Of a stretch of DNA of 64,000 nt, positions 1 to 9,425 are shown piece by piece. Location: contig SVLF01000009.1 in NCBI GenBank assembly GCA_015068085.1, positions 1-64,000 on the forward strand, given 5' to 3'. The stretch is from Oscillospiraceae bacterium (GTDB lineage Bacteria > Bacillota > Clostridia > Oscillospirales > JAAYXM01). Every line of letters starts with the position of its first letter. Positions within the stretch are counted from its first letter, which is position 1. The notes under the pieces are model-generated. The model did not search any database. It was not told the origin of the DNA and worked only from the letters and a program-made list of their open reading frames with translations. A program made the translations under genes and the position numbers.

Positions 1-76
1 TGTTGTGGTTGGCAAACCCACTTCTATTTTAAACAAAGGAGGATTATTTTTCCACCCATAGCTAAAGCTTTTTGGA

Positions 77-104
77 ACTACCGGCACTGCCGGTAGTTTT
101 CGTT
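77..104 (+). terminator. Intrinsic terminator of an upstream plus-strand gene
   Basis: ACTACCGG pairs with CCGGTAGT across a tiny loop and is followed by TTTTCG, so it reads as a rho-independent terminator on the plus strand. The gene it would end lies mostly or wholly left of the window. Bases 1-76 hold no recognisable gene; a Shine-Dalgarno-like AAAGGAGG at about 35-42 is not followed by a convincing start codon. Confidence 0.6.
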
Positions 105-112
105 ATCCAATA

Positions 113-156
113 AAACCCCACGCACGAACATAGCTTTGTGTTCGTGCGTGGGGTTT
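113..156. terminator. Terminator of the murA-walJ-rlmH-pgm transcript
   Basis: A perfect 18-bp inverted repeat (AAACCCCACGCACGAACA and its complement, 8-nt loop) sits 29 bases past the stop of the phosphoglucomutase gene. Read on the minus strand it is followed by TTTTATT, a usable U-tract. It could also stop plus-strand transcription that leaks past the hairpin at 77. Confidence 0.85.
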
Positions 157-184
157 ACTCTATTCTTATTATTTACGTATGTTT

Positions 185-1888
185 TCACTTCGCTATGTCG
201 TTTGCGGCAGAGGCGTAGGAGTCCGCTGTTTTGTTTGCTTCATCAAGAGTTTTGCCCGATGCGAGGATATACACCTTTATTTTCGGTTCTGTACCTGACG
301 GACGGATGATGAAGCTTGTTCCGTCCTCCATTTCAAAGTAAAGCACATTGCTTCCTGAAAGCGGAAGCGTCTCGCCGGTGTTTGTCTTGCCCGTAAGGTA
401 ATCACGCACGCACTTGACCTTTCCTCCGGCAAGCTCACAGGGAGGATTATTACGGAGGTTTTCCATAAGCTCGCGCATCTTCGCAAGTCCTGAAACACCC
501 GGCATAACAACGTTAACTGTGCGCTCGGCATATGCGCCGTATTTTTCATAAAGCGCCATCATCGCCTCATAAAGGCTCTTGCCCTCAGTTCTGTAATATG
601 CTGCCATCTCGGCAATCATCATAGTCGCCGTAACAGCATCCTTATCGCGGCAGAAATCGCCCATAAGATAACCGTAAGACTCCTCGTATCCAAGCAGAAA
701 TCCTTCGCTTCCCTCCTGCTCAATACGCTCGGCAATGAATTTAAATCCCGTAAAGGTTTCGTGCAGCTTCACACCGTTTGCTTCGCAAACGCGACGCGCC
801 ATTTCGGTAGTTACAATAGTCTTTACTGCATACGCATTTTCCGGAAGGGTTCCCGCCCGTTTCTTTGCGCCGATGATATAATCAAGAAGGAGAACGCCCA
901 TCTGATTTCCGGTTATCGTTACATACTCTCCCTCGCCGTTTCTCACAACAACACCCACGCGGTCAGCATCCGGGTCTGTACCGATAATGAGGTCAACATT
1001 CTCGCGCTTTGCAAGCTCAATTGCGAGAGCAAAGCCTTCGCGGTTTTCAGGGTTCGGGCTCTTCACCGTCGGGAAATTGCCGTCGGGCGTGCTCTGCTCC
1101 GGAACGCTTATAACATTGCGAAGTCCGATTCTCTTAAGGATTTCCGGAACAAGCTTATATCCCGTGCCGTGAAACGGCGTATAGACAATTTTAAAATCAT
1201 CGGCAACGGCGCGCGGTGCCTCGCGGTTTATTGCACACGAAAGCGCGTGGACAATAAACGCCTCGTCAACCTCCTCACCGATTACGGTGATAAGCCCGCT
1301 CTTTACAGCCTCATCATAATCCATAGTTTTAACGCCGGTGAAAATATCCGTCTTTTCAATTTCAGCAAGCACAACATCAGCTTCCTTAGGCGGAAGCTGT
1401 GCGCCGTCCTCCCAGTATGCCTTATAACCGTTGTATTCCTTCGGGTTATGGCTTGCGGTTATGTTGATACCGGCAATGCACTCCATCGCGCGCACCGCAA
1501 ATGAAAGCTCCGGTGTCGGGCGAAGAGATTCAAAAAGGTAAACCGAAATTCCGTTTGCCGCAAGCACGCACGCAGCCTCGCGCGCAAAGATATCGCTTCC
1601 GATACGGCAGTCCATACACACCGCAACACCGCGCTCCATAACCTTTTTGCCCATACCGCAAATGAGAGCGGCAAGCCCCTGCGTTGCCTGACGCACGGTA
1701 TATACGTTCATTCGGTTTATTCCCATTCCGAGAACACCGCGAAGCCCTGCCGTACCAAACTGCAGCGGCGCATAAAAGCGATCCTCAATTTCAGCATCGT
1801 TTCCTTTTATCGCAAGAAGCTCTGCTGTTTCTTCTTCATTAAGCACCCCTGAATTTAACCATTTTGCATATTCTTCTCTGTAACCCAT
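185..1888 (-). CDS. pgcA: Phosphoglucomutase/phosphomannomutase (alpha-D-phosphohexomutase family)
   Basis: Interconverts hexose 1- and 6-phosphates, feeding UDP-glucose and cell-envelope synthesis in the cytoplasm. The family signatures are all visible: the phosphoserine loop TASHNPKEYNGYK, the metal loop GTDPDADRVG, the sugar-binding GYEESYGYL and the C-terminal phosphate-binding RPSGTEPKIKVY. The ORF track begins 18 codons earlier, but AGGAGG lies just before the ATG of MGYREEYAKW, giving 567 residues, the usual size of the PgcA group. It is last in a run with murA, walJ and rlmH and is followed by a strong terminator. Whether glucose or mannose phosphate is preferred cannot be read from the sequence. 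Confidence 0.92.
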   Translation of the reverse strand: MGYREEYAKWLNSGVLNEEETAELLAIKGNDAEIEDRFYAPLQFGTAGLRGVLGMGINRMNVYTVRQATQGLAALICGMGKKVMERGVAVCMDCRIGSDIFAREAACVLAANGISVYLFESLRPTPELSFAVRAMECIAGINITASHNPKEYNGYKAYWEDGAQLPPKEADVVLAEIEKTDIFTGVKTMDYDEAVKSGLITVIGEEVDEAFIVHALSCAINREAPRAVADDFKIVYTPFHGTGYKLVPEILKRIGLRNVISVPEQSTPDGNFPTVKSPNPENREGFALAIELAKRENVDLIIGTDPDADRVGVVVRNGEGEYVTITGNQMGVLLLDYIIGAKKRAGTLPENAYAVKTIVTTEMARRVCEANGVKLHETFTGFKFIAERIEQEGSEGFLLGYEESYGYLMGDFCRDKDAVTATMMIAEMAAYYRTEGKSLYEAMMALYEKYGAYAERTVNVVMPGVSGLAKMRELMENLRNNPPCELAGGKVKCVRDYLTGKTNTGETLPLSGSNVLYFEMEDGTSFIIRPSGTEPKIKVYILASGKTLDEANKTADSYASAANDIAK

Positions 1889-1978
1889 TATGTATTCCTC
1901 CTTTTTATTTTCCGCTTTGCAGCATACCATCATCTTGTTCATTCTCCCGCTCCGCGGTAGAATATTGGTCTGTTATTT

Positions 1979-2452
1979 CTATTTATGATATCCCGAGCCT
2001 TCTTCTATCTTGAATGCACGGTAAATCTGCTCTAAAAGCATTACCCGCGCGAGATGGTGCGGGAAGGTCATCGGCGACATTGAAAGCCGCAGCTCCGCGC
2101 GTGCCTTGATACTCTCATCTATACCGTTTGAGCCGCCGATAATAAAACACAGTCTGCTTTTCCCCGAACATTTCAGCGAGGTTATCTTCTCTGACAGTGC
2201 TTCGCTGGATAGCAGTTTTCCCTCGATACACATACATATAAGATACGCATCCTTCGGGATTTTTGCTGAAATGCGCTCGGCTTCTGCCGAAAGAGCGCGG
2301 CGTATCTCGCTCTCATTTGCCGCCGGTGTTTCTGCAAGCTCGACGATATTCAGCTTACAATACGCACCCATACGTTTTTTGTATTCGTCGCACGCATCAG
2401 CAAAAAACTTTTCTTTAAGCTTCCCAACGCAGATAATATCAACGCTCAGCAT
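1979..2452 (-). CDS. rlmH: 23S rRNA pseudouridine-1915 N3-methyltransferase RlmH
   Basis: SPOUT-class methyltransferase that modifies pseudouridine 1915 in helix 69 of 23S rRNA using SAM. At 157 residues it has the normal length. The N-terminus (SVDIICVGKLKEKFF), the GGSNGID knot motif and the C-terminal FPHHLARVMLLEQIYRAF plus GSGYHK are diagnostic. Its ATG directly follows the TAG of walJ (TAGATG), so the two are almost certainly translationally coupled. The walJ-rlmH neighbourhood is also known from Bacillus. Confidence 0.95.
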   Translation of the reverse strand: MLSVDIICVGKLKEKFFADACDEYKKRMGAYCKLNIVELAETPAANESEIRRALSAEAERISAKIPKDAYLICMCIEGKLLSSEALSEKITSLKCSGKSRLCFIIGGSNGIDESIKARAELRLSMSPMTFPHHLARVMLLEQIYRAFKIEEGSGYHK

Positions 2453-3253
2453 CTACTTTCCCGCCTCCACGGTGACAACCTCTCCGCGCTCACCGCGCGG
2501 AGCAACGTACAGCATCATATCAACACCCGGAATTACTCCGCTTTGAGTAAGCGCTGTATGCGTTGCGGTGTAGGCTTCCTTAGGCGTGTTGCTCTCCGCA
2601 CTCAGATGTCCCAAAATTATATTCTTTGTTCCGCGCTTTACAGCCTCAACTGCAAGACGGGCGCACTCAGTATTGGACAGGTGACCGCGCTCACCAACGA
2701 TTCTCTGTTTTAAAAACACAGGATATCTGCAAGCACGAAGCCGCCTCTCATCGTAATTGGACTCAAGCAAAAGGATGTCCGAGCCGAAAAGATTCTCCGA
2801 CACCTCGCCATCCACATGGCCGATATCGGTTGCAATAACCGCACACTCGCTTTCCGAGCATATGCGATAACCTGTGCTTTCATAGGTATCATGCGGGGTG
2901 TGAAAAGGCTCGACGCTTATGCCGCCGACAGCTGTTTTCTCTCCTGCATAGACGCATTTTACCTTTCCGTAAAGTGCCTTTACCCGTTCTCCTATCCCGC
3001 GTGCTGTTCCGCATGAAGCATAGACCGGAATATCCGCCCGGCAAAGAAGCTTTTCCAGTCCGCAAATGTGGTCGCCGTGCTCATGCGTGATAAATATTGC
3101 ATCTATCGCAGACACGCCAAGTCCGAGCATTGAAAGTTCGCGGATGATGCGCGTGGCAGAGATGCCCGCATCAACAAGTATATGCACCTTTCCGTCAGAT
3201 ATGTATGTACAGTTTCCGTTAGACCCGCTTGCAAGCGGACATACCTTAAGCAT
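2453..3253 (-). CDS. walJ: MBL-fold hydrolase WalJ/YycJ
   Basis: Metallo-beta-lactamase-fold protein of the YycJ/WalJ group, 266 residues. The zinc ligands of the fold are visible as THEHGDHICG near residue 56 and further His/Asp residues (FHTPHDTYEST, ATDIGHVDG, GHLS). WalJ is linked to the WalRK cell-wall system in Bacillus and is proposed to be a nuclease-like enzyme coordinating division with DNA replication; the substrate is unsettled. AAAGGAG precedes the ATG. Here murA lies between it and walRK-yycHI, so it is on the murA transcript rather than the wal transcript. Confidence 0.88.
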   Translation of the reverse strand: MLKVCPLASGSNGNCTYISDGKVHILVDAGISATRIIRELSMLGLGVSAIDAIFITHEHGDHICGLEKLLCRADIPVYASCGTARGIGERVKALYGKVKCVYAGEKTAVGGISVEPFHTPHDTYESTGYRICSESECAVIATDIGHVDGEVSENLFGSDILLLESNYDERRLRACRYPVFLKQRIVGERGHLSNTECARLAVEAVKRGTKNIILGHLSAESNTPKEAYTATHTALTQSGVIPGVDMMLYVAPRGERGEVVTVEAGK

Positions 3254-3309
3254 TGTAACTCTCCTTTTATCAATAAAGGAACGGCGAGATTTCCGTTCCT
3301 TCGTTTTCT

Positions 3310-4593
3310 CTATTGTGCCTTTGCAACAGGGATATTGTCTTCAACCATTCTGATGTGTGCACCCAGCGCTGTAAGCTTTTCCACAATGTGCTCATAGCCA
3401 CGCTCAATATGGAGAATATCCTCAACCTCCGTTATTCCGTTTGCGGCAAGACCTGCAATAACGAGAGCCGCACCCGCGCGCAAATCACACGCACGCACCG
3501 GAGCGCCGGTAAGCGAATCAACCCCCTCGACAACAGCGGTTTTTCCGTCAACCTGAATTTTTGCACCCATTCTGCGAAGCTCTTCAACATACTGATATCG
3601 GCTGTCCCATACACCCTCGGTAACAATGCTCATACCGTTTGCAAGAGTGAGGATAACTGTTGCCTGCGGCTGCATATCCGTAGGAAATCCGGGATACGGC
3701 AATGTTTTAATGTTCGTATTTGAAAGAGGCTTTGTTCTCTTTATCAAAAGAGAATCATCATGCTCGGTAACCTCAACGCCCATTTCAAGGAGCTTTGAGG
3801 TTATACAGTCAAGATGCTTCGGGATAATGTTGCGGACAAGCACTTCTCCGCCTGCCGCAGCAACTGCCGCCATATATGTTCCTGCCTCAATCTGATCGGG
3901 AATTATCGTATAAGCGCCGCCTTCCATCTTCTTGACGCCGCGCACCTTTATAACGTCCGTACCCGCGCCGCTGACATTTGCACCCATGGAATTTAAGAAG
4001 TTTGCAAGGTCAACAATGTGCGGTTCTTTTGCCGCATTTTCAATAATGGTCGTGCCATCTGCAAGCACCGCTGCGAGCATTGCATTCATCGTAGCGCCGA
4101 CGGAAACAACATCAAAATATATCGACGATGCCGATAGCCTTCCGTGAGACTCAGCAATTACATAACCGTTCTGAACATCAACTGCAGCACCGAGCAGCTT
4201 GAACGCCTTTGTGTGCTGGTCAATCGGGCGGTCACCGAAATTACAGCCACCGGGCAAAGCAACCTGAGCTGAACCGAAACGCCCCAGAAGAGCACCGATA
4301 AGATAATACGATGCACGGATTTTTCTTGCCATATCGTAATCCGCACGGGTAGTACGGATTTTCGAGGCATTTATCTCAACACAATTTCGATTTATAAGCC
4401 TGACATCCGCGCCTATATCGCGCAAAAGATCAAGCATAAGCGTTACATCACGAATTTCGGGAATGTTTTCTATTCTGCATGTACCGTCAACAAGAAGAGC
4501 CGCCGGTATAATCGCAACAGCGGCATTTTTAGCACCGCTTATGGTAACTTCACCGCGCAGCTTATAGCCACCTTCTATAACATACTTTGTCAA
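3310..4593 (-). CDS. murA: UDP-N-acetylglucosamine 1-carboxyvinyltransferase MurA
   Basis: First committed step of peptidoglycan synthesis: transfers enolpyruvate from PEP to UDP-GlcNAc. The N-terminal GEVTISGAKNAAVAIIPA (Lys-Asn substrate pair) and the active-site loop LPGGCNFGDRPID with the catalytic, fosfomycin-targeted Cys are intact. The track starts at a GTG (4602), but GAGG is ideally placed 8 bases before the TTG at 4593, and a start reading M-TKYVIEGG matches the family N-terminus better; the GTG remains possible. It heads a transcript with walJ, rlmH and pgcA and has its own promoter. Confidence 0.93.
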   Translation of the reverse strand: MTKYVIEGGYKLRGEVTISGAKNAAVAIIPAALLVDGTCRIENIPEIRDVTLMLDLLRDIGADVRLINRNCVEINASKIRTTRADYDMARKIRASYYLIGALLGRFGSAQVALPGGCNFGDRPIDQHTKAFKLLGAAVDVQNGYVIAESHGRLSASSIYFDVVSVGATMNAMLAAVLADGTTIIENAAKEPHIVDLANFLNSMGANVSGAGTDVIKVRGVKKMEGGAYTIIPDQIEAGTYMAAVAAAGGEVLVRNIIPKHLDCITSKLLEMGVEVTEHDDSLLIKRTKPLSNTNIKTLPYPGFPTDMQPQATVILTLANGMSIVTEGVWDSRYQYVEELRRMGAKIQVDGKTAVVEGVDSLTGAPVRACDLRAGAALVIAGLAANGITEVEDILHIERGYEHIVEKLTALGAHIRMVEDNIPVAKAQ

Positions 4594-4699
4594 TACCGGC
4601 ACCTCTTTTTCCTATCATACTCATTTATCATTCTGCCAAAAAGCAAGTTTTTTTAATCATAAATCTGATAAAATTCAAATCTGAAATCCACCAATTAAA

Positions 4700-4728
4700 A
4701 TTATAGCAGACTTCTCTGCAAAATGCAA
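4700..4728 (-). promoter_or_regulatory. Sigma-A promoter for murA
   Basis: On the minus strand TTGCAT and TATAAT are separated by exactly 17 bp in the AT-rich gap between yycI and murA. The predicted start of transcription leaves a leader of roughly 100 bases before murA. No riboswitch fold was recognised in the leader. Confidence 0.75.
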
Positions 4729-4755
4729 AGATTATTTGTATATTTTGTAAAATTT

Positions 4756-5577
4756 TTATGCGCTTACAAATTTACCGCTCTGCATATCAACGTAAAACAC
4801 GCCTTTGTCAGTCGTTACGCAAAGCGTCGGAGACATCGAAACCCTTCCTGCAGCCGGAGTTTTTGAGATGTATCCGAGCGTCACCGAAGAAACCTTCAAG
4901 GGACACAGCGCTTCTTTCACCGCTCCGTCAGCAAATGAAAGAAGGAGGGCGGAGGTTTTCATCACTTTTCCGTCAGTCGGAATGCGCACACCCTTGCCAA
5001 TGAATTTTCCCGAAGCAATCACGCTTCCCGACGCAGAGATTCTGACCTCTATCCCGCAATCAAACACCGGAACGCCGGAAAACATCTGTGAAATTCCTAT
5101 GCTGTATCCTCCTTCATCAGACCGGCAGGTATAGTCACGCATCCCATCCGTTACGGCGAAGCTCCCTGCGACATCTTTTGCGAGAGCTTTTGCAGAGTCC
5201 TCATCGTCTATGTCTTTTCCCGATTCATAAACGAGCGAAAACACATCATTTGAGAACATAACGCTCCCACCTTCACCGGAGTAGGTAGTGCTTTCTCCGC
5301 TTTTTTCCTCGGTCACATTTCCGAAAAATGATACAGCGGCTTTTTTCATATCCGTTTTTCTCTGCAATACAGCAGGACGGATTCCTACAGAATCGAGCGG
5401 AACAAGCGTCTCATCCACATCTATCCCCTGTGCAGAAAGAATGCTGCAGACATCCGCACGCAAAGCCATTTCATCTTTTCTCACTCCATTATCGCGCGAT
5501 ATGTATACCACAAGAAGGAACACATCCACAGCAAGAAGCAAAGCGATAAGAATTGTTTTAGCTCTCGACCAGTTCAT
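4756..5577 (-). CDS. yycI: YycI-like WalRK regulatory membrane protein
   Basis: Membrane-anchored accessory protein expected to sit with YycH against the WalK kinase and tune its activity. A single N-terminal transmembrane helix (TILIALLLAVDVFLLVVY) is followed by an extracytoplasmic domain with the YycI repeat-like fold. The track ORF starts upstream inside yycH; AAGGAG best serves the second of two nearby ATGs (MNWSRAKT), giving 273 residues and a 20-bp overlap with yycH. Sequence similarity to YycI is moderate; position directly after yycH is the main support. Confidence 0.78.
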   Translation of the reverse strand: MNWSRAKTILIALLLAVDVFLLVVYISRDNGVRKDEMALRADVCSILSAQGIDVDETLVPLDSVGIRPAVLQRKTDMKKAAVSFFGNVTEEKSGESTTYSGEGGSVMFSNDVFSLVYESGKDIDDEDSAKALAKDVAGSFAVTDGMRDYTCRSDEGGYSIGISQMFSGVPVFDCGIEVRISASGSVIASGKFIGKGVRIPTDGKVMKTSALLLSFADGAVKEALCPLKVSSVTLGYISKTPAAGRVSMSPTLCVTTDKGVFYVDMQSGKFVSA

Positions 5578-6907
5578 TTTCATTCTCCTTTTCGGACAGG
5601 ATAAACCACGACGGAGAAAGCGTTGCGTTTCCGCCATCGGCATATCGCAAGCTTACATCGCCTTTCTTTTCCATTCCGGAAACCGCCGCAGCGACAAGCC
5701 TCAAATTCAGAATATCTGCACTTTGAGAGGTTATATCATATCCCCGCAGATTTGCCCTGACATCACTTATCATCTCACCGCGAAAGCTAACCCTCATAAA
5801 ATAAGTGCCGGAATTCATATCTACCGGAATTCCGTTAATATGTCTCCCGAAAATCACTTCGGCCTCATTGCCGTTTTCCAAAGCCGATATAAGATATATG
5901 CCTCCTGCTCCCGGGAGCTTTGAAGCAAGGGTTGCCGCAATTTTACGCGCTGCCTCAGTTTTTTCAAAAAGGAGAGCGCGCTCGCCCTTATGCTCTACGC
6001 TTATTCCTATTGTCTCATCGGCTTCCTCGCGCGGATCCGTATATGACACAAGCCCTGCGGGTGATATTTTCATCGTTACCATATCGGCAATATATACCTG
6101 CGTGCCGTCCGCCTCCGAATATGTTCCGGGCGAAACATCCCCCAGGGAAAACGCAGCAAGACAGCCATCCGTAACAGAAGCGGAAAACGTCGCATATGTG
6201 TTATATGCAGAAATTACGGCAGGCTTTGACGAAACGGAAGCAATCACCGTTTCCCGGTTTATTGCCTCAAAGTCCTTCACCTCGCTGTTACCGGCAAGAA
6301 CGGCATCCACTGCATTTACACCCGCAGCAATTGACATCAGCTCCTCCGAAGAAACAGAGGTGTTCACCGAATACACTTCATCCTCATTCGGGTTTTTGAC
6401 ATATAATTTTACATTTCGTTCATCTGCAGAGAACAGATAATACCTTCCGGAATATAAATTATCTTCAACATCTGCACCGAGCCACGTACAAATTGCCCCT
6501 GTCGGAACATTTCCGAAATAGTCGAGCAAAACGCCATTCCCGGAAAGCTTTTCTTCCCACACTCCGGCATCTGCAGCTTTCATATCACCGTGAAAATCAA
6601 ACACCCGCGCAAGAAGCGGACGCAAAGACTTGTATATCGCATCCGTCCTTTCACTTTCATAAACAGATGCACGGGAGAATCCGTCCCCTTTCACATAAAT
6701 GCTCATAGGCCGTATTCCGAACACGTCAAGATCTGTGCCCTCACCCTCGCCGGAAGTATTAAAGCTCATATCTATGCCGAACAGACTGTCTGTTCCGACA
6801 GTTTCAAACGGGCTGTCAAAAAACCATACGGTATAAGTAAGATAAAGCATTCCCACAAGCAAAAGGCATATGAACACATTTTTTATTCTTTCCCTCGTCG
6901 TGCTCAT
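5558..6907 (-). CDS. yycH: YycH-like WalRK regulatory membrane protein
   Basis: Second accessory protein of the essential WalRK system: one N-terminal membrane helix (VFICLLLVGMLYLTYTVWF) and a roughly 420-residue extracytoplasmic part. Its ATG overlaps the walK stop codon by one base (TAATG), which implies translational coupling. In Bacillus YycH and YycI form a complex that modulates WalK; that role is inferred from family and order. Length, 449 residues, is typical. Confidence 0.8.
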   Translation of the reverse strand: MSTTRERIKNVFICLLLVGMLYLTYTVWFFDSPFETVGTDSLFGIDMSFNTSGEGEGTDLDVFGIRPMSIYVKGDGFSRASVYESERTDAIYKSLRPLLARVFDFHGDMKAADAGVWEEKLSGNGVLLDYFGNVPTGAICTWLGADVEDNLYSGRYYLFSADERNVKLYVKNPNEDEVYSVNTSVSSEELMSIAAGVNAVDAVLAGNSEVKDFEAINRETVIASVSSKPAVISAYNTYATFSASVTDGCLAAFSLGDVSPGTYSEADGTQVYIADMVTMKISPAGLVSYTDPREEADETIGISVEHKGERALLFEKTEAARKIAATLASKLPGAGGIYLISALENGNEAEVIFGRHINGIPVDMNSGTYFMRVSFRGEMISDVRANLRGYDITSQSADILNLRLVAAAVSGMEKKGDVSLRYADGGNATLSPSWFILSEKENENELVES

Positions 6908-8661
6908 TATTCTTCCACCTTACCTTCCTTTGGAAGGGTTACAGACGCTGTTGTGCCTTTTCCGTAAACACTTTCTATCTTTATTTCTCCGCCGTGGTGT
7001 TCTGCAATTTCCTTTGCAATGGCAAGCCCGAGACCTGTGCCGCCCATTTCGCGGCTTCGTGCCTTATCAACGCGGTAAAACCTCTCAAACAGACGCGGAA
7101 TATCCTTTTCCGGAATGCCTATTCCGTTATCTTTTACGGTTATCTTTATGAATTCATCATAATTTTCTGCAGAAAAATCTATCTTTCCGTCCTTACCCGT
7201 ATACTTTACGGCATTTGAAAGAAGGTTTATAAACACCTGCTCTATACGTTCGCGGTCACCGTAAAAATCAGGAAGCGACGCATCTACCGAAAGCGTAAGC
7301 TTGTGCCCGCAACGGCGCGCCTCCATTTCCATTGCACGGTAGGCGTTTTCAACGCTTTTTCGCATGGAAAAGTTTTCGTGCTTCCAGTCCATTTTCGCAC
7401 TGTCAAGCCGGGACAGCGTCAGGAGGTCCTTCACTATTCGCGTCATTCTGTCCGTTTCGTTGAGAATAACATCAAAGAAGCGCTCACGCATCTCCGGCGG
7501 TGCATCCGGTGCTTCCGCAAGAGTTTCTGTGTAGCTCTTAACGTTTGTCAGCGGCGTGCGAAGCTCATGGGATACATTTGCAACAAACTCGCGCCGTGAG
7601 TTTTCAAGCTTTGCTGCTGTTGTGAAGTCGTGAATAATGGCAATAACGCCACCCGCTTCCTCAGCCTCGGTCCCGAAGCGCGCGAAGCTGACCTTCAGGG
7701 TTTTTTCACCGGTTTCCATATTATATTCCTCAAAGCTTCCGTCCATACCGGAAAGTGATGAAAAATCCACTCCGAGCTCCTTAAAGATTTCCGCATAAGT
7801 CTTATCCTTTTCCGTATCAAAGGACAGCATTTCAACAGCCGCCGGATTATAGTGAATCAACGTCCCGTCACCGGAAAACGCGGTAACCCCGTCTGTCATA
7901 TAAAGGAAGAGCGTGTCAAGCTTATTTCGCTCATCCTCCACCTTTGCAAGTGTTGCATTGAGTGCTGCTGCCATATCATTAAAAGTTTCGGTAAGCGTTC
8001 CTATCTCATCATTTGACTCGACGGCAAGCTCATACTCCAGTTCACCCATTGAAAGCTTTTTTGCACCCTTGGTTATGTTTTCAATCGGTGTTGTTATTGT
8101 TTTCGCGAAGAAAAAGCTTAAAATCACCGCGAAAAGAAGTGCAAAAACCATCGTTCGCAGAATAATCATAAACATTGACGCCGTAAGGCGCTGTTGATCC
8201 TGCTTTGTGTCCTTTATATAAACAATGTATTTTACTTCATCATCCACAACTATCGGATTTGCGCGGTCGATATATCCGCTTGATATTCTCTTTTCCTGAC
8301 CGATTTTTCCGCCGAGTGCAGAAATGATTGCAGGCGTTCTCACAACCTCGTCATCATTTGAACCGAAAAGCGTTTGCCCCGTTTTTCCGTCGAGTATGTA
8401 ATAATTACGGTATCCGCTTATTCTCATCGAAGAGGAATATGCCTCAAGCGCCAGAGAGAGCCTTTCCGCCCCGTTTTCCGCCCTCGCTTCGTTTTTGAGT
8501 ACAGCAAATACCTCGGCGTTGAAAACCGAGTTCATCTGCTCTGTGAAATCGTCAAAATAGTATACCGAAACCTGATTGAGCATAAAGGTCCCGACAATTA
8601 CCATTACAGAAACAATAAGCAGCACGAGCACAAGCACGAGCCTCATCTGAAGCGAACGCAT
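6907..8661 (-). CDS. walK: Sensor histidine kinase WalK
   Basis: Membrane sensor kinase for cell-wall homeostasis. Two transmembrane segments (about 7-30 and 163-187) flank an extracytoplasmic sensor domain. Then come a HAMP linker (TPIENITKGAKKLSMGEL), a PAS domain (about 245-345), the HisKA box FVANVSHELRTP with phospho-acceptor His365, and a complete ATPase domain: N-box near Asn483, DNGIGIP, and GGTGLGLAIAK. Its 584 residues and domain order match WalK/VicK. It follows walR by 35 bases and is coupled to yycH, so cognate partners are clear. Confidence 0.92.
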   Translation of the reverse strand: MRSLQMRLVLVLVLLIVSVMVIVGTFMLNQVSVYYFDDFTEQMNSVFNAEVFAVLKNEARAENGAERLSLALEAYSSSMRISGYRNYYILDGKTGQTLFGSNDDEVVRTPAIISALGGKIGQEKRISSGYIDRANPIVVDDEVKYIVYIKDTKQDQQRLTASMFMIILRTMVFALLFAVILSFFFAKTITTPIENITKGAKKLSMGELEYELAVESNDEIGTLTETFNDMAAALNATLAKVEDERNKLDTLFLYMTDGVTAFSGDGTLIHYNPAAVEMLSFDTEKDKTYAEIFKELGVDFSSLSGMDGSFEEYNMETGEKTLKVSFARFGTEAEEAGGVIAIIHDFTTAAKLENSRREFVANVSHELRTPLTNVKSYTETLAEAPDAPPEMRERFFDVILNETDRMTRIVKDLLTLSRLDSAKMDWKHENFSMRKSVENAYRAMEMEARRCGHKLTLSVDASLPDFYGDRERIEQVFINLLSNAVKYTGKDGKIDFSAENYDEFIKITVKDNGIGIPEKDIPRLFERFYRVDKARSREMGGTGLGLAIAKEIAEHHGGEIKIESVYGKGTTASVTLPKEGKVEE

Positions 8662-8696
8662 ACTGCAAGAACACTCCCTCTCCGGTCAGAATATTA

Positions 8697-9395
8697 TCAA
8701 TCAGAAAACATATAACCAGCACCGCGGCGCGTCACTATGCGCATCGGATTTGCCGGATCGTCCTCAAGCTTTTCACGAAGACGGCGCACCGTAACGTCAA
8801 CCGTGCGAAGGTCTCCGTAATAGTCATACTTCCACACATGTTCCATAAGCTCCTCACGCGAAAAAACCTGATTCGGCTGTGTTGCGAGAAACTTTATAAG
8901 ATCAAACTCACGCGGAGTAAGCTCAAGCTTTTCTCCGTTTTTCTTTACATCAAGGCTCTTTAAATTTATCACGATATTACCGAATACAAGGCGGTTTTCA
9001 TCGCCCGTATCCTCCGTTCCCGCCGGTGAAACGCTGCTTCTTCTTACATTTGCCTTTATTCTCGCCATCAGCTCACGCATTGAAAACGGCTTTGTTATAT
9101 AGTCATCCGCACCGAGCTCAAGTCCGAGAATTTTGTCAACCTCTTCTTCGCGCGCCGTAAGCATAATGATCGGCACATTAGAGGTCTTTCTCACTGCCTT
9201 GCATACCTCAAAGCCGTCAAGCTTCGGCAACATAACATCAAGAAGAATAAGGTCAGGTTTGTCCTCCAGCGCATGGGAAAGCCCATCCTCACCGTCGTAT
9301 GCGCAAACTACGGTGTAGCCTTCCTTTTTTAAATTAAAGTCAAGAATATCGGCAATTGCCTTTTCATCCTCGACAACAAGAATTTTCTTATCCAT
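8697..9395 (-). CDS. walR: Response regulator WalR
   Basis: OmpR/PhoB-type regulator partnered with WalK, expected to control autolysins and other wall genes. The receiver domain (1-120) carries the acidic pair in VVEDE, phospho-acceptor Asp53 in LLDVMLP, Thr80 and Lys102; the winged-helix domain (about 130-230) has the typical [15 protein letters not shown] recognition region. GGGAGG precedes the ATG. With only 30 bases separating it from the upstream NUDIX gene it may be expressed from the thiI-cinA transcript, possibly with an additional internal promoter. Confidence 0.94.
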   Translation of the reverse strand: MDKKILVVEDEKAIADILDFNLKKEGYTVVCAYDGEDGLSHALEDKPDLILLDVMLPKLDGFEVCKAVRKTSNVPIIMLTAREEEVDKILGLELGADDYITKPFSMRELMARIKANVRRSSVSPAGTEDTGDENRLVFGNIVINLKSLDVKKNGEKLELTPREFDLIKFLATQPNQVFSREELMEHVWKYDYYGDLRTVDVTVRRLREKLEDDPANPMRIVTRRGAGYMFSD

Positions 9396-9425
9396 ATCGT
9401 TATCCTCCCAAACGACTGATTTTTA

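Noticed and set aside
35-104. AAAGGAGG followed by a short frame ending at the terminator hairpin
   Set aside because: No ATG, GTG or TTG at a proper distance. It is not the 3' end of 16S rRNA either, because the flanking bases do not match the conserved end.
4594-4602. GTG start of murA given by the ORF track
   Set aside because: The GAGG ribosome site overlaps that GTG; the TTG three codons later is correctly spaced and matches the family N-terminus. Kept as an alternative only.
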